Assembly: GCA_965662645.1 (NCBI GenBank)
Contig: CBFIII010000001.1
Span: 1-64,000 of the forward strand
Source of the DNA: UBA5342 sp965662645
GTDB lineage: Bacteria > Bacteroidota > Bacteroidia > Bacteroidales > UBA5342
Direction: 5' to 3'
DNA: 64,000 nucleotides
Position 1 is the first letter of the stretch. Each line of letters starts with the position of its first letter. Both the position numbers and the translations under genes were made by a program. Below the pieces are notes generated by a model. It had not been told where the DNA came from and did no database searches. It saw only the letters and a program-made list of their open reading frames with translations. Shown here piece by piece: positions 44,062 to 53,271 of this stretch.

Positions 44062-44989
44062 TTTTCTTCTGGTTTTGCTGCATTACCAATTTAGGAGTTC
44101 TGTTTTCGTAGTAGAGTCCCCAGTGTTTCTCTGGTTCGTTGGGGTCAGGTGATCCTTTCCAAGGTTCATCAAAGGCTTCAAAGACATAACACAGGATATT
44201 TTCCTGACTGCTCCATTCTATTAATTCGTCGATGTATTGCTTCTGAAACGCTTCGTTAACACTTTTTGGTTCTATGCCACGCCCGTTAGAGTTAGTAGCC
44301 CATCCAGCTTCTGTGATGACGACAGGTATTTCTGGATTGTGTTCACATACCGCATAATAATTTTGCTTGGTGTATTCCAAAGCTTCTCGTATGTGTTTGT
44401 ATTCCCAAACGGGATAGGTATGTATGGAGATAAAATCTAGAATGTCGCTTAACGGTTTTAATTTATCGTACCACGGCACATAGTTTTCACAAAAAGTAAC
44501 AGGCTGTTTTGCCGATGCCTTAACCATTTCTGCATATTCTATCAACGATTTTACGGGCACATAATGATCGGTCCAGCTCACAGAGGCTTCATTACCTATG
44601 GAGAGGCAGTTGATAATCTCAGGAAAAGTGTTACTCCATTCAATGAGTTTCTCTATCTGCTTTATGTTACGATCTCTGTTGTGGCACAATTCTTTTTCGG
44701 AATAAGTGCCACCCCAAGGGCAGCCAAAGTTGTTCATCTCGGCAGTGATATATGCTCCTAACATCACTTTAAAATCCAAACCTTCTTTTTCTATAACTTC
44801 AAGTATGGTGTGGGTGTGCTTGTCGCAATCGTAAAGCCGTAAGTAGTGCCATTGCTTATGCAAAATAAGAAGGTCTTCTTTCACCTGCTCGTAGCTAGGA
44901 GTTTTAGCGCCGGGCGCCTGCCCTTCACGAAACCCTGAATAGCATATCGCTTTACCTTTGTTCCAACCGTATGTTTTAAAAATATCCAA
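44054..44989 (-). CDS. GH17 beta-1,3-glucan-active enzyme without export signal
   Basis: This 311-residue protein has no signal peptide and starts straight in the barrel (YGWNKGKAICYSGFREGQAPG). Catalytic Glu134 lies in SIGNEASVSW and Glu227 in VVITEAGWAT. It is clearly paralogous to the 43045 lipoprotein enzyme: the same CYSGFR-x-GQ opening and the same EAFDE-x-WKG-x-P-x-x-P ending. It is predicted cytoplasmic, cutting or rearranging imported beta-1,3-oligosaccharides before the phosphorylase. Overlap with the next gene suggests tight co-expression. Confidence 0.88.
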   Translation of the reverse strand: MDIFKTYGWNKGKAICYSGFREGQAPGAKTPSYEQVKEDLLILHKQWHYLRLYDCDKHTHTILEVIEKEGLDFKVMLGAYITAEMNNFGCPWGGTYSEKELCHNRDRNIKQIEKLIEWSNTFPEIINCLSIGNEASVSWTDHYVPVKSLIEYAEMVKASAKQPVTFCENYVPWYDKLKPLSDILDFISIHTYPVWEYKHIREALEYTKQNYYAVCEHNPEIPVVITEAGWATNSNGRGIEPKSVNEAFQKQYIDELIEWSSQENILCYVFEAFDEPWKGSPDPNEPEKHWGLYYENRTPKLVMQQNQKKND

Positions 44990-45039
44990 ATCTTTATTTT
45001 TTTATATTTTGGGTGATCGTTTGCTTGCAGAGCGGTGTA

Positions 45040-45921
45040 TTACCACTTCAATTTCTCATTTTTATCCCACAAGCCCCAGTATGCTCCTACGTCGCCTTCT
45101 CCTCCTATTTTCCATCCTTCGTCGAATGAGGAGAAATAGAACATTTCAATGTCTTCGTCATTAGCCCAATCTTGTGCGTCGATAAAGTATTTCATGGCAT
45201 TTTGTTCCGAAGGGATAGCACCGTAAAAATTTGTTCCTTTGTTTGGCCAGCCTGTTTCTGTGATAATGACAGGTTTTCCTTTGGCAGCCCGTTTTGCAAT
45301 GCGATACATGTCTTTCATATAAGGCAGCGAATATTCTACGGCACAGCCTTCCCAAAATGGATAACAGTTAGTTAAAATCACATCGCAAACGTCACTTACT
45401 TCAGGGCGATCGCGGAACTCGTAATAAGCATCAACATATCCTACTGGTACACTCACCTCTTTCTTTACACGGTGCATATAATCAAGTAACTCATCCACCG
45501 TTAAATCTTTACGATAAAGCACCTCATTACCCACAGCCAATACATCCACGCAACCCATTTTTGTGAGTTTTATGGCAGCAGCTATTTCTTTTTCGTTCAT
45601 TTCTTTATCTTTGCCCAACCAGGCTCCTACCAGAGTTTTAAAGCCTTTTTCTTTGGCTATTTGAGCAATTAGATCGTTGCCATCGGTACAAGAAAAAGTA
45701 CGTATCCATTTGGTGTGAGGTCGCATTATTTCAAGGCGGCGTTCTATTTGACTTCTTGTTAATGTATCACCAGGTTTTTGTCCTTCTTCGTATGCACTGA
45801 AACATAGACCGTGCATTCCTTTATTTAATAATTCGTGAAAACGAGTATCTAAATTTTTGGAAGCTGCTGTTGACAGGTTGATACCTGCCAAAGACATATA
45901 TTGTCCTTTTCTTACTGACAT
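45040..45921 (-). CDS. Third GH17 family enzyme, cytoplasmic
   Basis: This 293-residue protein has no signal peptide. The N-terminus contains LLNKGMHGLCFSAYEEGQKPG, aligning with the opening of the two other GH17 proteins. Catalytic Glu133 is in VGNEVLYR and Glu222 in IITETGWPN. It is the most diverged of the trio: the Trp of the NE motif is replaced and the end is YWGLWDKNEKLKW. Position next to the phosphorylase gene suggests it prepares substrates for, or remodels products of, that enzyme. Start ATG 45921 is chosen; Met9 is an alternative. Confidence 0.86.
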   Translation of the reverse strand: MSVRKGQYMSLAGINLSTAASKNLDTRFHELLNKGMHGLCFSAYEEGQKPGDTLTRSQIERRLEIMRPHTKWIRTFSCTDGNDLIAQIAKEKGFKTLVGAWLGKDKEMNEKEIAAAIKLTKMGCVDVLAVGNEVLYRKDLTVDELLDYMHRVKKEVSVPVGYVDAYYEFRDRPEVSDVCDVILTNCYPFWEGCAVEYSLPYMKDMYRIAKRAAKGKPVIITETGWPNKGTNFYGAIPSEQNAMKYFIDAQDWANDEDIEMFYFSSFDEGWKIGGEGDVGAYWGLWDKNEKLKW

Positions 45922-46072
45922 GATTTTATCGTTTTAGTTTGCTAGTTTTTAATATCTTTGAAATGCCACAAAGGACAAATTCTTATTGCTTAGGTATTGT
46001 ATCAGAACAAACTGACGTTTCGTATTTGTTTTAATAAAGACACTAATCAGTTACTTTATTTTTTATAGTTCC

Positions 46073-49000
46073 TTAGCAGAACATAACTTCTATTTTTTCT
46101 ATCTCATTTGTACGGCCAAATATCATGGCACTCTTTATTGTATCAATTGTATTTCCATCTGTGGTAATTATTTTACTATTTTGTAATGAAATTACCATTT
46201 TGTTTTGTTCTCCCTTTTGATAAATGATAGGCACCTGACAATAGGTAAAAACCAATTGTCCTTTCCCGATATTTAATGTCTTCTCATTTCCATTCAAGTC
46301 GAAATAATTAAAAGAACATGCTGTGGTGGTAAGTTCTTCGGGGGTCATCAGTTCTGGATGGAAGCTTATCTTGCCATCTATAATTGTGACTCCAAGTTCG
46401 CCAAAACGAGATATAATATCTTCTTTTACCTGTCCTGTCATTCCCGGTTGCTTGGCTCCTGCACCACCAGGGGTGTGTGAGTAAGCATCAGTTGGGAAAG
46501 CACCATATAGATCCGGTGATTTGTATAAGCCAATGCCCGCTTTAATCTCGTAATAATGTTGTTTTAATCGTCCAATAACTTCTGGGCTTGCTTGTTCTGC
46601 AATAGCTTGTTTATATATCTCTTGAGTGCTTTGTAAGAGTTTAGAAACCATATGCCAATAAATACTGCCGAGACCTTCGTAAGCATAAAAAGTACCTGAG
46701 CGACCAGTGAATGATTTGTGGTCAAATATTTCTTCGTAGATGTCGAGAATTGTTTGTAATTCCTGTGAGGAAACATTTTCTCCCGATGTTGCGATGGTTG
46801 ATTTCAGCACATCACTATTGCGCATAGAACCGTTAAAGTGTACCTCGTTATTATGATCTAGCACTACGATTTTTGAATCGCCCTTGGCAATAAGTGTTTG
46901 TATCAAGGATGAGCGTTTAACTTGTTCTTCCTTTAAGTTGTTTTTATCGGCAAAATGTGTCAATTCTCTATTGGGGTAAAGGATGTAGCTGTACTGATCC
47001 TCACGGAATAGTTTGCTGTTCTTTAAAGCATCTAATACATTGAGACTTTCTTTTACTGACAAATATCCTGCACTTAACACCGCCACTTGGCCTTCGAGCA
47101 TTTCGTATAAATGACGGATAGAAATTCCTTTTTCATTGTACGTCATGAGATTGTAGGCGTGGTATAAACTATCTTCTCGTTTGTTAGCACGAATAGATTG
47201 GTCAACATATTTTAAGGTCAAGTTCATAAAATCGACTAGATCTTGACTTGTAATATTCTTTTTGTCACCAGAGAATCCAGCGTTGTATATGGTATTGCGG
47301 TACGTTTCACTTGCCTTTCCCAAGGTATCTGCAAAATATTGGCGATTAGCATCCGAAAAGCCCACTTCCAACAGTTCGGTATGGTTTACAAACAACTCTT
47401 GTATAGCATTAAACAAAGCGGAAATTTCTGAAGAAATCACGGTGTCTTGTATTGATGTATGTGTAAAGGTGTCAGCCCAAAATTTCACAAAGCGACGTAT
47501 GTAATACAGTGTTACCATAGATACGCCACTGCCTACTAGTGCATTATTGGCATCATTCCATTCGGGGCGTTGTGTGTTGAGCCATATCCCAGCTTCAGGA
47601 ATAAAGTTGCTAAGTTTTGATAATAAAGTGGCTAGTATTTTTTCAATAAGGTTGGTTTTTATTACCTCACCGTTGGCGTCTAGCATTAAACGTGCATCAG
47701 CTCCCATCTCTCTCGATAATGCTTTGATCTTTTTGTCTAAATCAAAGTCAAAATCAATAGTGTCTTTTGGGTTTTTAACAATGTCGTTGTACGATTTTAT
47801 ACGATAAGGGACATTGGCATAGGCGTATATGTTTTGCGAGAGTAAGTCCTCAAATTTCTCGGGGTGATGTGTTTTTGAAATTTCGAGTAATTTTTGAAGA
47901 TATATAATCTGGTGGTCGCCCCAATAGCCTATGTATGCCCAAGGATCATCAGGATCTGGACATTCCCAGTCTATTCCTGTACGGCTAATGCGATATGGAT
48001 TGTAACCATCGGCAGTGGTAGCATTTACAAATTTGGTGATGATTCCTTCTGCAAATTGAGGGTAAGACAGACAAAGAGCCTCCCAGTTTTGGAAAATATC
48101 GCGCCAGTTACCCTGATAGTTCAATTTGGGTGAACCATCTTCATTTTTCGTTTCGATAGAAAATATGTTCCACGGACGACTAGGATCTCCATGACGACGG
48201 CTAAAAGTAAGTGGTAGATATTCCAAACAGATGCGTGTTAAATCAGCATCGTTCAAGGCTTCAACTTGCTCTACTAGGATGTTATATTGTATTTGTTTGG
48301 ATAATTGGTCCAAAAAGTCAGCGTGTTTTTCGGCTTGTTTACTGTTTGTTTGTTTTACAAAAAGCGTAAAATCTGCACTGTCTATTGTATAGTTATTGTA
48401 GAAGATGCCACCACGCATAATGTTAAACATGGTATTTGAAAAATGACGAGCAGAGCCTAATTCCTCGTTGCTCAACTGCAAACCGTCTGCACTAGCGACT
48501 AATTTTTTAAGATTTTGTGTGCCGAGTTTAATGTCTTCTTTTAATAAGACTTTAATATCTTTTGTGTTACGGATAAAGGTATCTAAATCCTTTACATCTG
48601 CTGCATCTTGGTTTATCTCAGCTACGATGTACCATTCTTTTTCTCCTTCTTTTTCTAGTTTAAATTGCTGATGAACTAAATAGGCGCCACGGGTTGCTCG
48701 CACATCTATTTCTTCTTTTATTTCTGTTCCATTGCAGAACGCTTTCAGCTGTTTAGTGGAAAGTAAAACCTTACGATTGCTTGTGGTATTATGGCTCCAT
48801 ACGCTTGTGGTGCGGAGTGATTCGCTAGGTTCGGCACGGTCCACAGGTATAGAACTTAACATATATAATCCTAAACCACTTTGCGTAAGTTGTTCGCTCT
48901 TCTTATAACCGTCTAATAAATTACTGTAGGCATTCTGAAAATCGAAATCAACACCATAAGGCAGTATGTTTTGTATCCCATCTAAAAGGGTAACGTTAAG

Positions 49001-49516
49001 ATTTTCATCTGAAATGTTAACAATTTTTGAGGTACGTACAAAACCAAATTTCTCGCTGTTATTCCAGGTATAGCTGAAGCTAAGGCCTAAGTCTATGTTG
49101 TGTTCTTCAAAAATTATTTTGTTACCATAGATGCTTTTGTAAAGGTGACGTTCAACGTTGTACACACGTTCTGAAATGTCGGTGAATGGTTCCCACAAAT
49201 AGGTTTTCTCGCCTTTTTTAATACGCAATGCTGTAATACTACCAGTAATGCCTTTGTAGTCGTGTATTTTGTCGTCGGTATAATAAGGGAAAAGAGCGTT
49301 GTCCCGATTTTTGCGTCCTGCTGATAAGGAACCGTTTGAGGAAATAAACATCCAATGATCCGAATCACTCACTATGGACATAAAAAAATCATCCATTAAG
49401 CTATAATTCGCTATTCTGTAAAAGGATTCACCATCGATAGTTACAAATTTTCCATCAATACTTTTACTTTGGTGTTTTACCTTATTTTCTCCCAGATATG
49501 TGCTTTCTGCATTCAT
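46073..49516 (-). CDS. GH149-type beta-1,3-oligoglucan phosphorylase
   Basis: This ~1147-residue protein has the make-up of GH94/GH149 inverting phosphorylases. An N-terminal beta-sandwich (~1-300, with FYRIANYSLMDDFFMSIVS and GSLSAGRKNRDNALFPY) precedes an (alpha/alpha)6 barrel holding LPLTFSRRHGDPSRPWN, NYQGNWRDIFQNWEAL, DWECPDPDDPWAYIGYWGDH and ESLGSIYWHM-type segments. GH149 enzymes cleave beta-1,3-oligoglucans with phosphate to give glucose 1-phosphate. No signal peptide: cytoplasmic. I start at ATG 49516, not 49576, because a promoter box lies at 49536-49543 and the upstream residues are non-conserved in character. GH94 or GH161 are alternatives. Confidence 0.8.
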   Translation of the reverse strand: MNAESTYLGENKVKHQSKSIDGKFVTIDGESFYRIANYSLMDDFFMSIVSDSDHWMFISSNGSLSAGRKNRDNALFPYYTDDKIHDYKGITGSITALRIKKGEKTYLWEPFTDISERVYNVERHLYKSIYGNKIIFEEHNIDLGLSFSYTWNNSEKFGFVRTSKIVNISDENLNVTLLDGIQNILPYGVDFDFQNAYSNLLDGYKKSEQLTQSGLGLYMLSSIPVDRAEPSESLRTTSVWSHNTTSNRKVLLSTKQLKAFCNGTEIKEEIDVRATRGAYLVHQQFKLEKEGEKEWYIVAEINQDAADVKDLDTFIRNTKDIKVLLKEDIKLGTQNLKKLVASADGLQLSNEELGSARHFSNTMFNIMRGGIFYNNYTIDSADFTLFVKQTNSKQAEKHADFLDQLSKQIQYNILVEQVEALNDADLTRICLEYLPLTFSRRHGDPSRPWNIFSIETKNEDGSPKLNYQGNWRDIFQNWEALCLSYPQFAEGIITKFVNATTADGYNPYRISRTGIDWECPDPDDPWAYIGYWGDHQIIYLQKLLEISKTHHPEKFEDLLSQNIYAYANVPYRIKSYNDIVKNPKDTIDFDFDLDKKIKALSREMGADARLMLDANGEVIKTNLIEKILATLLSKLSNFIPEAGIWLNTQRPEWNDANNALVGSGVSMVTLYYIRRFVKFWADTFTHTSIQDTVISSEISALFNAIQELFVNHTELLEVGFSDANRQYFADTLGKASETYRNTIYNAGFSGDKKNITSQDLVDFMNLTLKYVDQSIRANKREDSLYHAYNLMTYNEKGISIRHLYEMLEGQVAVLSAGYLSVKESLNVLDALKNSKLFREDQYSYILYPNRELTHFADKNNLKEEQVKRSSLIQTLIAKGDSKIVVLDHNNEVHFNGSMRNSDVLKSTIATSGENVSSQELQTILDIYEEIFDHKSFTGRSGTFYAYEGLGSIYWHMVSKLLQSTQEIYKQAIAEQASPEVIGRLKQHYYEIKAGIGLYKSPDLYGAFPTDAYSHTPGGAGAKQPGMTGQVKEDIISRFGELGVTIIDGKISFHPELMTPEELTTTACSFNYFDLNGNEKTLNIGKGQLVFTYCQVPIIYQKGEQNKMVISLQNSKIITTDGNTIDTIKSAMIFGRTNEIEKIEVMFC

Positions 49517-49535
49517 GTCTAATAATTTTAGACTA

Positions 49536-49543
49536 CAAAAATA
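49536..49543 (-). promoter_or_regulatory. Candidate -7 box of the phosphorylase-led operon
   Basis: On the minus strand TATTTTTG fits TAnnTTTG, 19 bases before ATG 49516. No convincing TTTG -33 box follows, as expected for an activator-dependent promoter. Confidence 0.45.
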
Positions 49544-49587
49544 GCTGTACCAAGGAGTGTTTACGAAAAAAAACACCTCAACATAAG

Positions 49588-49597
49588 CTTACGTAAG
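49588..49597. promoter_or_regulatory. Perfect palindrome CTTACGTAAG
   Basis: A 10-bp perfect palindrome about 45 bases upstream of the phosphorylase -7 box. Location fits an operator, but so short a palindrome can be chance. Confidence 0.3.
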
Positions 49598-49609
49598 TGA
49601 TTGGGTTAC

Positions 49610-49631
49610 CTATACATAAACTATACATAAA
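49610..49631. promoter_or_regulatory. Two tandem 11-bp repeats, candidate activator site
   Basis: CTATACATAAA occurs twice head to tail with no gap (49610-49620, 49621-49631). The unit equals about one helical turn, so two protein monomers would bind on the same DNA face. It lies 67 bases upstream of the phosphorylase -7 box, next to the regulator gene, a good place for the HTH regulator to act. Confidence 0.5.
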
Positions 49632-49662
49632 GTGATTAAAAGTCTGTTTTATAGGAGACTAG

Positions 49663-49697
49663 AACAATATGTAAAACACATCTTGTATAATATTGTT
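49663..49697. repeat. Inverted repeat downstream of the regulator gene
   Basis: AACAATAT (49663-49670) and ATATTGTT (49690-49697) enclose 19 bases. It may end the regulator transcript or bind a regulator; no T-run is seen. Confidence 0.35.
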
Positions 49698-49720
49698 AAT
49701 GCTTACATGCATCATTGAGG

Positions 49721-52597
49721 TTAAAAGTGGACAATATAATCTGTCAGATTAATATCATGTAAGAGATCTATTTTTTTTCTTAAACGATAGCGACTTATTT
49801 CAACACTTCTAATTGAGATCCTAAGTAAAGGAGCAATCTCTTTGGAAGATAGGTTCATCCTTAAGAGGGCACATAGTCTCATATCTTTTGCTGTAATATT
49901 TGGGTGCTTTTCTTTAAATCGGTTCATAAAGTCTTCGTGTACTTCATCAAAATTTTCATCAAAAATCTTCCACTTTTCTATGTTGTTAAGGTCGCGATCT
50001 ATTGATTTAAGCATCCGACGTATAATGCTGTTTCTTGTGTCAAGATTGTTTTCTGATTGAATATCCTTCAGTTTTTCTTTTACCGTTAATAACATCTTAT
50101 TTTTTTCTACCAGTTCCATGGTTGAATTGGCAATTTCTTCTGCTTTTTGCCTGTTTCTCTTTTGTAGGTTTTCGTTCTTCAGCTGCGTTATCTGTTGTTC
50201 TGCTTTATCTGCTTTTCTTTTAAGCGCTATTTTCTCCTTTATTGATTTTTTGTGTTGAAGAATTTTTTCTTTACGCTTAATAATGTTGATCCTTTTTTTA
50301 GTATAGAAATAGGTGAAAATGAGAATGGTTAAAAAAAGCAATACATACACTAATATGACATACCATTTGAGATACCAAGGTGGTAATATCTTAAAATTGA
50401 TAGCGGTTTGGGTTGGCATCTTTTTGCCCGAGATGTCGCTTACTTTAAAGTCTAGGATATAGTTTCCCAAATCTAAAGTGTTAAGTTCAATTTTGTAATC
50501 ATTTATCATTTCGGGTGTGAGCAATTTTCCATTAATACTTATTTCCGTTTTTGTATTCGAAGGTGATTCATAAAGAGGAACAGCATATTTTATCATGAGG
50601 TTTCTATTGGAAAATGGTATTTCCATTATGTCTTGACCTATTTCAAGTGTATCGGAAGTGTAGTTAAAAGTTGATTTACTATTACAGGTAATCTGCTTTA
50701 TGTTTAAAGGCATTGTAAATCCATTATTTTCACCCTTGCTTCCATTATATATTACGAATCCATCAGCTACTCCAATAATAAAAAGATCGTCAGAGATAAA
50801 AGAAATATTTTCAAAAGCAGATAGAAAACTGCCCTCTAATGGGAGAAATAAGTTTGAATCAAATTCATTTGAATTTCCTTTACGAAACGTGACTTTGTGA
50901 AGCTTTCCACCACTAAAGAGATAGCTACTGTTTGCTGTATTGCTAAATATCTTTGTTATTTGTGTGTGCAAAGGATAGGAGGCATTCCATTGTTTGTAAG
51001 GTTCCATTTTTCCAGACGCCTCGTTGTAATTATACACTTTGTCAATCGAGGCTATGGCTATCTGTCCGTTTATTTTAAATACTTCGTTATTTGATAACGA
51101 TGGGAGGCCTTCAGCAGTGCCAAAGAATTTTACCCTATCTATGGCTGTGAGTTCATCATTAAATGTAATTCTATAAACGCCTTTATAGCCATGCGACATC
51201 CATAAGTTGTTGTTGTCATCAAATTCCATAACTCTAGATGATTCGTCAAATCCTTCTAATTTTTTATAGACAAATTTCCCATTATTTTCTTTGAGTGTGC
51301 CAACTCCTAAATAAGTACCAACAATATAGGTGTCAGGTAATGTTGGGTGAGGTATTATTTTCCAGCAACCTTCTGTTTCCTTAATTTTTTTTATGGATTC
51401 TTCTTCAACAAGATATAGGCCGTTGTGATGACAACAAAATAAGGTGCCATTAAATTCCTGGAGGTTCCAAACTTGTCCTTGACTGCCATTTATTATCTGA
51501 TAGTCCTCCATAGGATTGTCCGAGATGTGATGATAGTATAAGCCTTGATTAGTGCCGAGATACAAGGTTTTTTTTGTGTATGCCGAAGCATATCCTGTCC
51601 CAAAACCATTGGCATTAGCTAGTTGAGAAAATGGTAGGTTTATTTTTAAGTAAGATATGCCATGATCTAGTCCAAGCCACAGATTTTGTTCTACGTCTAT
51701 AAACATGGATAATACGGTATTGTTCTGTAAGCCTTTTCTTTTGTTGATGTGTTTTTTTATCTCTCCTTTGTTATTACAGATTATTAAGCCATTTTGTACT
51801 GTTCCTAATATCAATTTGTTGTGAGTCGTCTTTAGACCAGTATAAAATATGTTTTGTTTCAAAAAAACATTGGCAGGACAATCCCAACTATTCCATTTAC
51901 CATTCGTATATATAAACATACCTTCTTTAGGGCTTATTGCCAAAAGTTTACCTTCGAAGTAATCGAGGAATGCAATCTCAATATTTGCAAAAAAGCTACC
52001 ATCTCCATCCATTCTTAGGCCATCTGACATGAGTTGTTTAAGGCCTACTTGTTTGTCAAGAACGTAAAGTTTGTTATTCGCTAGGAATGAAAAGTTGAAG
52101 CTGTTTTCTGGTTCATAAGCTCTTTGAAAAACACCATCTTTAAATACTATAATATATTCATGCGACTGAAAATAATACTCTCCATTGAATTCATGTATCT
52201 TTATTATATCAGAAAAAATTCTGTATTCTGAGGGCAAACGATCAAGCCACGAAACAAAAGAATATTCTCCATTAGACGCTTTTACTATTTCTCCAAATTC
52301 CTGAAATGCACCAACTAAAAGTTGTCCATTAAGGGTGCTCATTAGACTATGTACTACTGAAAAATTGCTTATAGTTACACCTCCCCATTCTACCCCATCA
52401 TACCATAACAGTAGGTTATTGTTTCCAAACCACATCACTTGACTTTCGTCTTGTGTTATACACCAATTCTGAGTGCCAGCATTATAATCATTCCTGTCAA
52501 AATTAGTTATAAACGGGAGTCCTAGGTCACTTATGTTTTGAGAAAAAACACTGAGAGATAAGAAGAGTAGGACGGTTGAGATTTTTGTACGCAACAT
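49721..52597 (-). CDS. Membrane-spanning propeller/Y_Y_Y sensor with LuxR-like HTH
   Basis: This 958-residue protein has a signal peptide and a large periplasmic sensor of two-component-regulator propeller repeats (~30-640; e.g. NTVLSMFIDVEQNLWLGLDH). A Y_Y_Y beta-sandwich (~650-735) and one membrane helix (WYVILVYVLLFLTILIFTYF) follow. A long coiled coil leads to a C-terminal HTH (ITAKDMRLCALLRMNLSSKE, then ISIRSVEISRYRLRKK). It has no kinase, ATPase or receiver domain, so it is not a classical hybrid two-component system. It would sense a glucan oligosaccharide in the periplasm and bind DNA directly from the membrane. It is divergent from susC and upstream of the enzyme operon. Confidence 0.85.
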   Translation of the reverse strand: MLRTKISTVLLFLSLSVFSQNISDLGLPFITNFDRNDYNAGTQNWCITQDESQVMWFGNNNLLLWYDGVEWGGVTISNFSVVHSLMSTLNGQLLVGAFQEFGEIVKASNGEYSFVSWLDRLPSEYRIFSDIIKIHEFNGEYYFQSHEYIIVFKDGVFQRAYEPENSFNFSFLANNKLYVLDKQVGLKQLMSDGLRMDGDGSFFANIEIAFLDYFEGKLLAISPKEGMFIYTNGKWNSWDCPANVFLKQNIFYTGLKTTHNKLILGTVQNGLIICNNKGEIKKHINKRKGLQNNTVLSMFIDVEQNLWLGLDHGISYLKINLPFSQLANANGFGTGYASAYTKKTLYLGTNQGLYYHHISDNPMEDYQIINGSQGQVWNLQEFNGTLFCCHHNGLYLVEEESIKKIKETEGCWKIIPHPTLPDTYIVGTYLGVGTLKENNGKFVYKKLEGFDESSRVMEFDDNNNLWMSHGYKGVYRITFNDELTAIDRVKFFGTAEGLPSLSNNEVFKINGQIAIASIDKVYNYNEASGKMEPYKQWNASYPLHTQITKIFSNTANSSYLFSGGKLHKVTFRKGNSNEFDSNLFLPLEGSFLSAFENISFISDDLFIIGVADGFVIYNGSKGENNGFTMPLNIKQITCNSKSTFNYTSDTLEIGQDIMEIPFSNRNLMIKYAVPLYESPSNTKTEISINGKLLTPEMINDYKIELNTLDLGNYILDFKVSDISGKKMPTQTAINFKILPPWYLKWYVILVYVLLFLTILIFTYFYTKKRINIIKRKEKILQHKKSIKEKIALKRKADKAEQQITQLKNENLQKRNRQKAEEIANSTMELVEKNKMLLTVKEKLKDIQSENNLDTRNSIIRRMLKSIDRDLNNIEKWKIFDENFDEVHEDFMNRFKEKHPNITAKDMRLCALLRMNLSSKEIAPLLRISIRSVEISRYRLRKKIDLLHDINLTDYIVHF

Positions 52598-53271
52598 AAT
52601 AATGCAATTAATTATTATAAAGAAGAATTGTGTTCGGTGCTGATTGTTTTTTCCAACCGTTAACTTACATACTGTAATATTTTAGTTGGTAAAACTCTAT
52701 TTGCATGGTTTGTTAAACAGCCGCAATTTAATGTTTTTTTTATCGATTGGGTAATTACAGGATCGTAAATGTTACTTGAAAGATGCATTAGTTAAAAATG
52801 ATGATGTAGGTTTATTATATTCAACTGTCACAATATGAGATTCGAATGTGTAATTGTTGAGTTTTTGTTGTAATGCTTTTGTAATGTGTTGTGGTGGTGT
52901 TGTGCCTTTTTTTTCTTCTATGGGGAGAGTGTGATAGTATATTTGCCGCAGATAATAGATAAAGCTCAAATTTTTAGGTAGTAAAGTGAGAAAGTAACTT
53001 GTGCAATTCTACAGTCTTTATCTCTTTACATCTTTTGTTTTCAAAAGTTTACGTCGATTTAAATAGTTGCAAATTTTATTTAGTAAACAAAAGCATATAG
53101 AATATGGTTGTAAGCTGTAAGGGTTCTTATCTGTATAAGTTTAAAAGTAAGATTTATATGTTTCTTTTCGTTTTTTTCTAGTGTATTTTATAATAGTAAT
53201 CACATATATTAACTAACTATTTTCATTAACCAGCTAATTAGCAAAAACGTTAATAGCTTTAATCAATTGAT
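52598..53271. other. 674-base divergent control region between regulator and susC
   Basis: No supported gene. The region should hold promoters for both directions. I see CCAAC (52653-52657) and GTTGG (52685-52689) as a short inverted repeat, and many TTAACTA-like words just before susC, but no clear TTTG/TAnnTTTG pair or copy of CTATACATAAA. Confidence 0.5.

Noticed and set aside
49721..52597. Classification of the regulator as a hybrid two-component system
   Set aside because: No HisKA, HATPase or receiver motifs are present; the membrane helix is followed only by a coiled coil and an HTH.
52772..52969. A 65-codon minus-strand frame in the regulator-susC spacer
   Set aside because: No start context, no homology pattern, and it lies in an expected promoter region.
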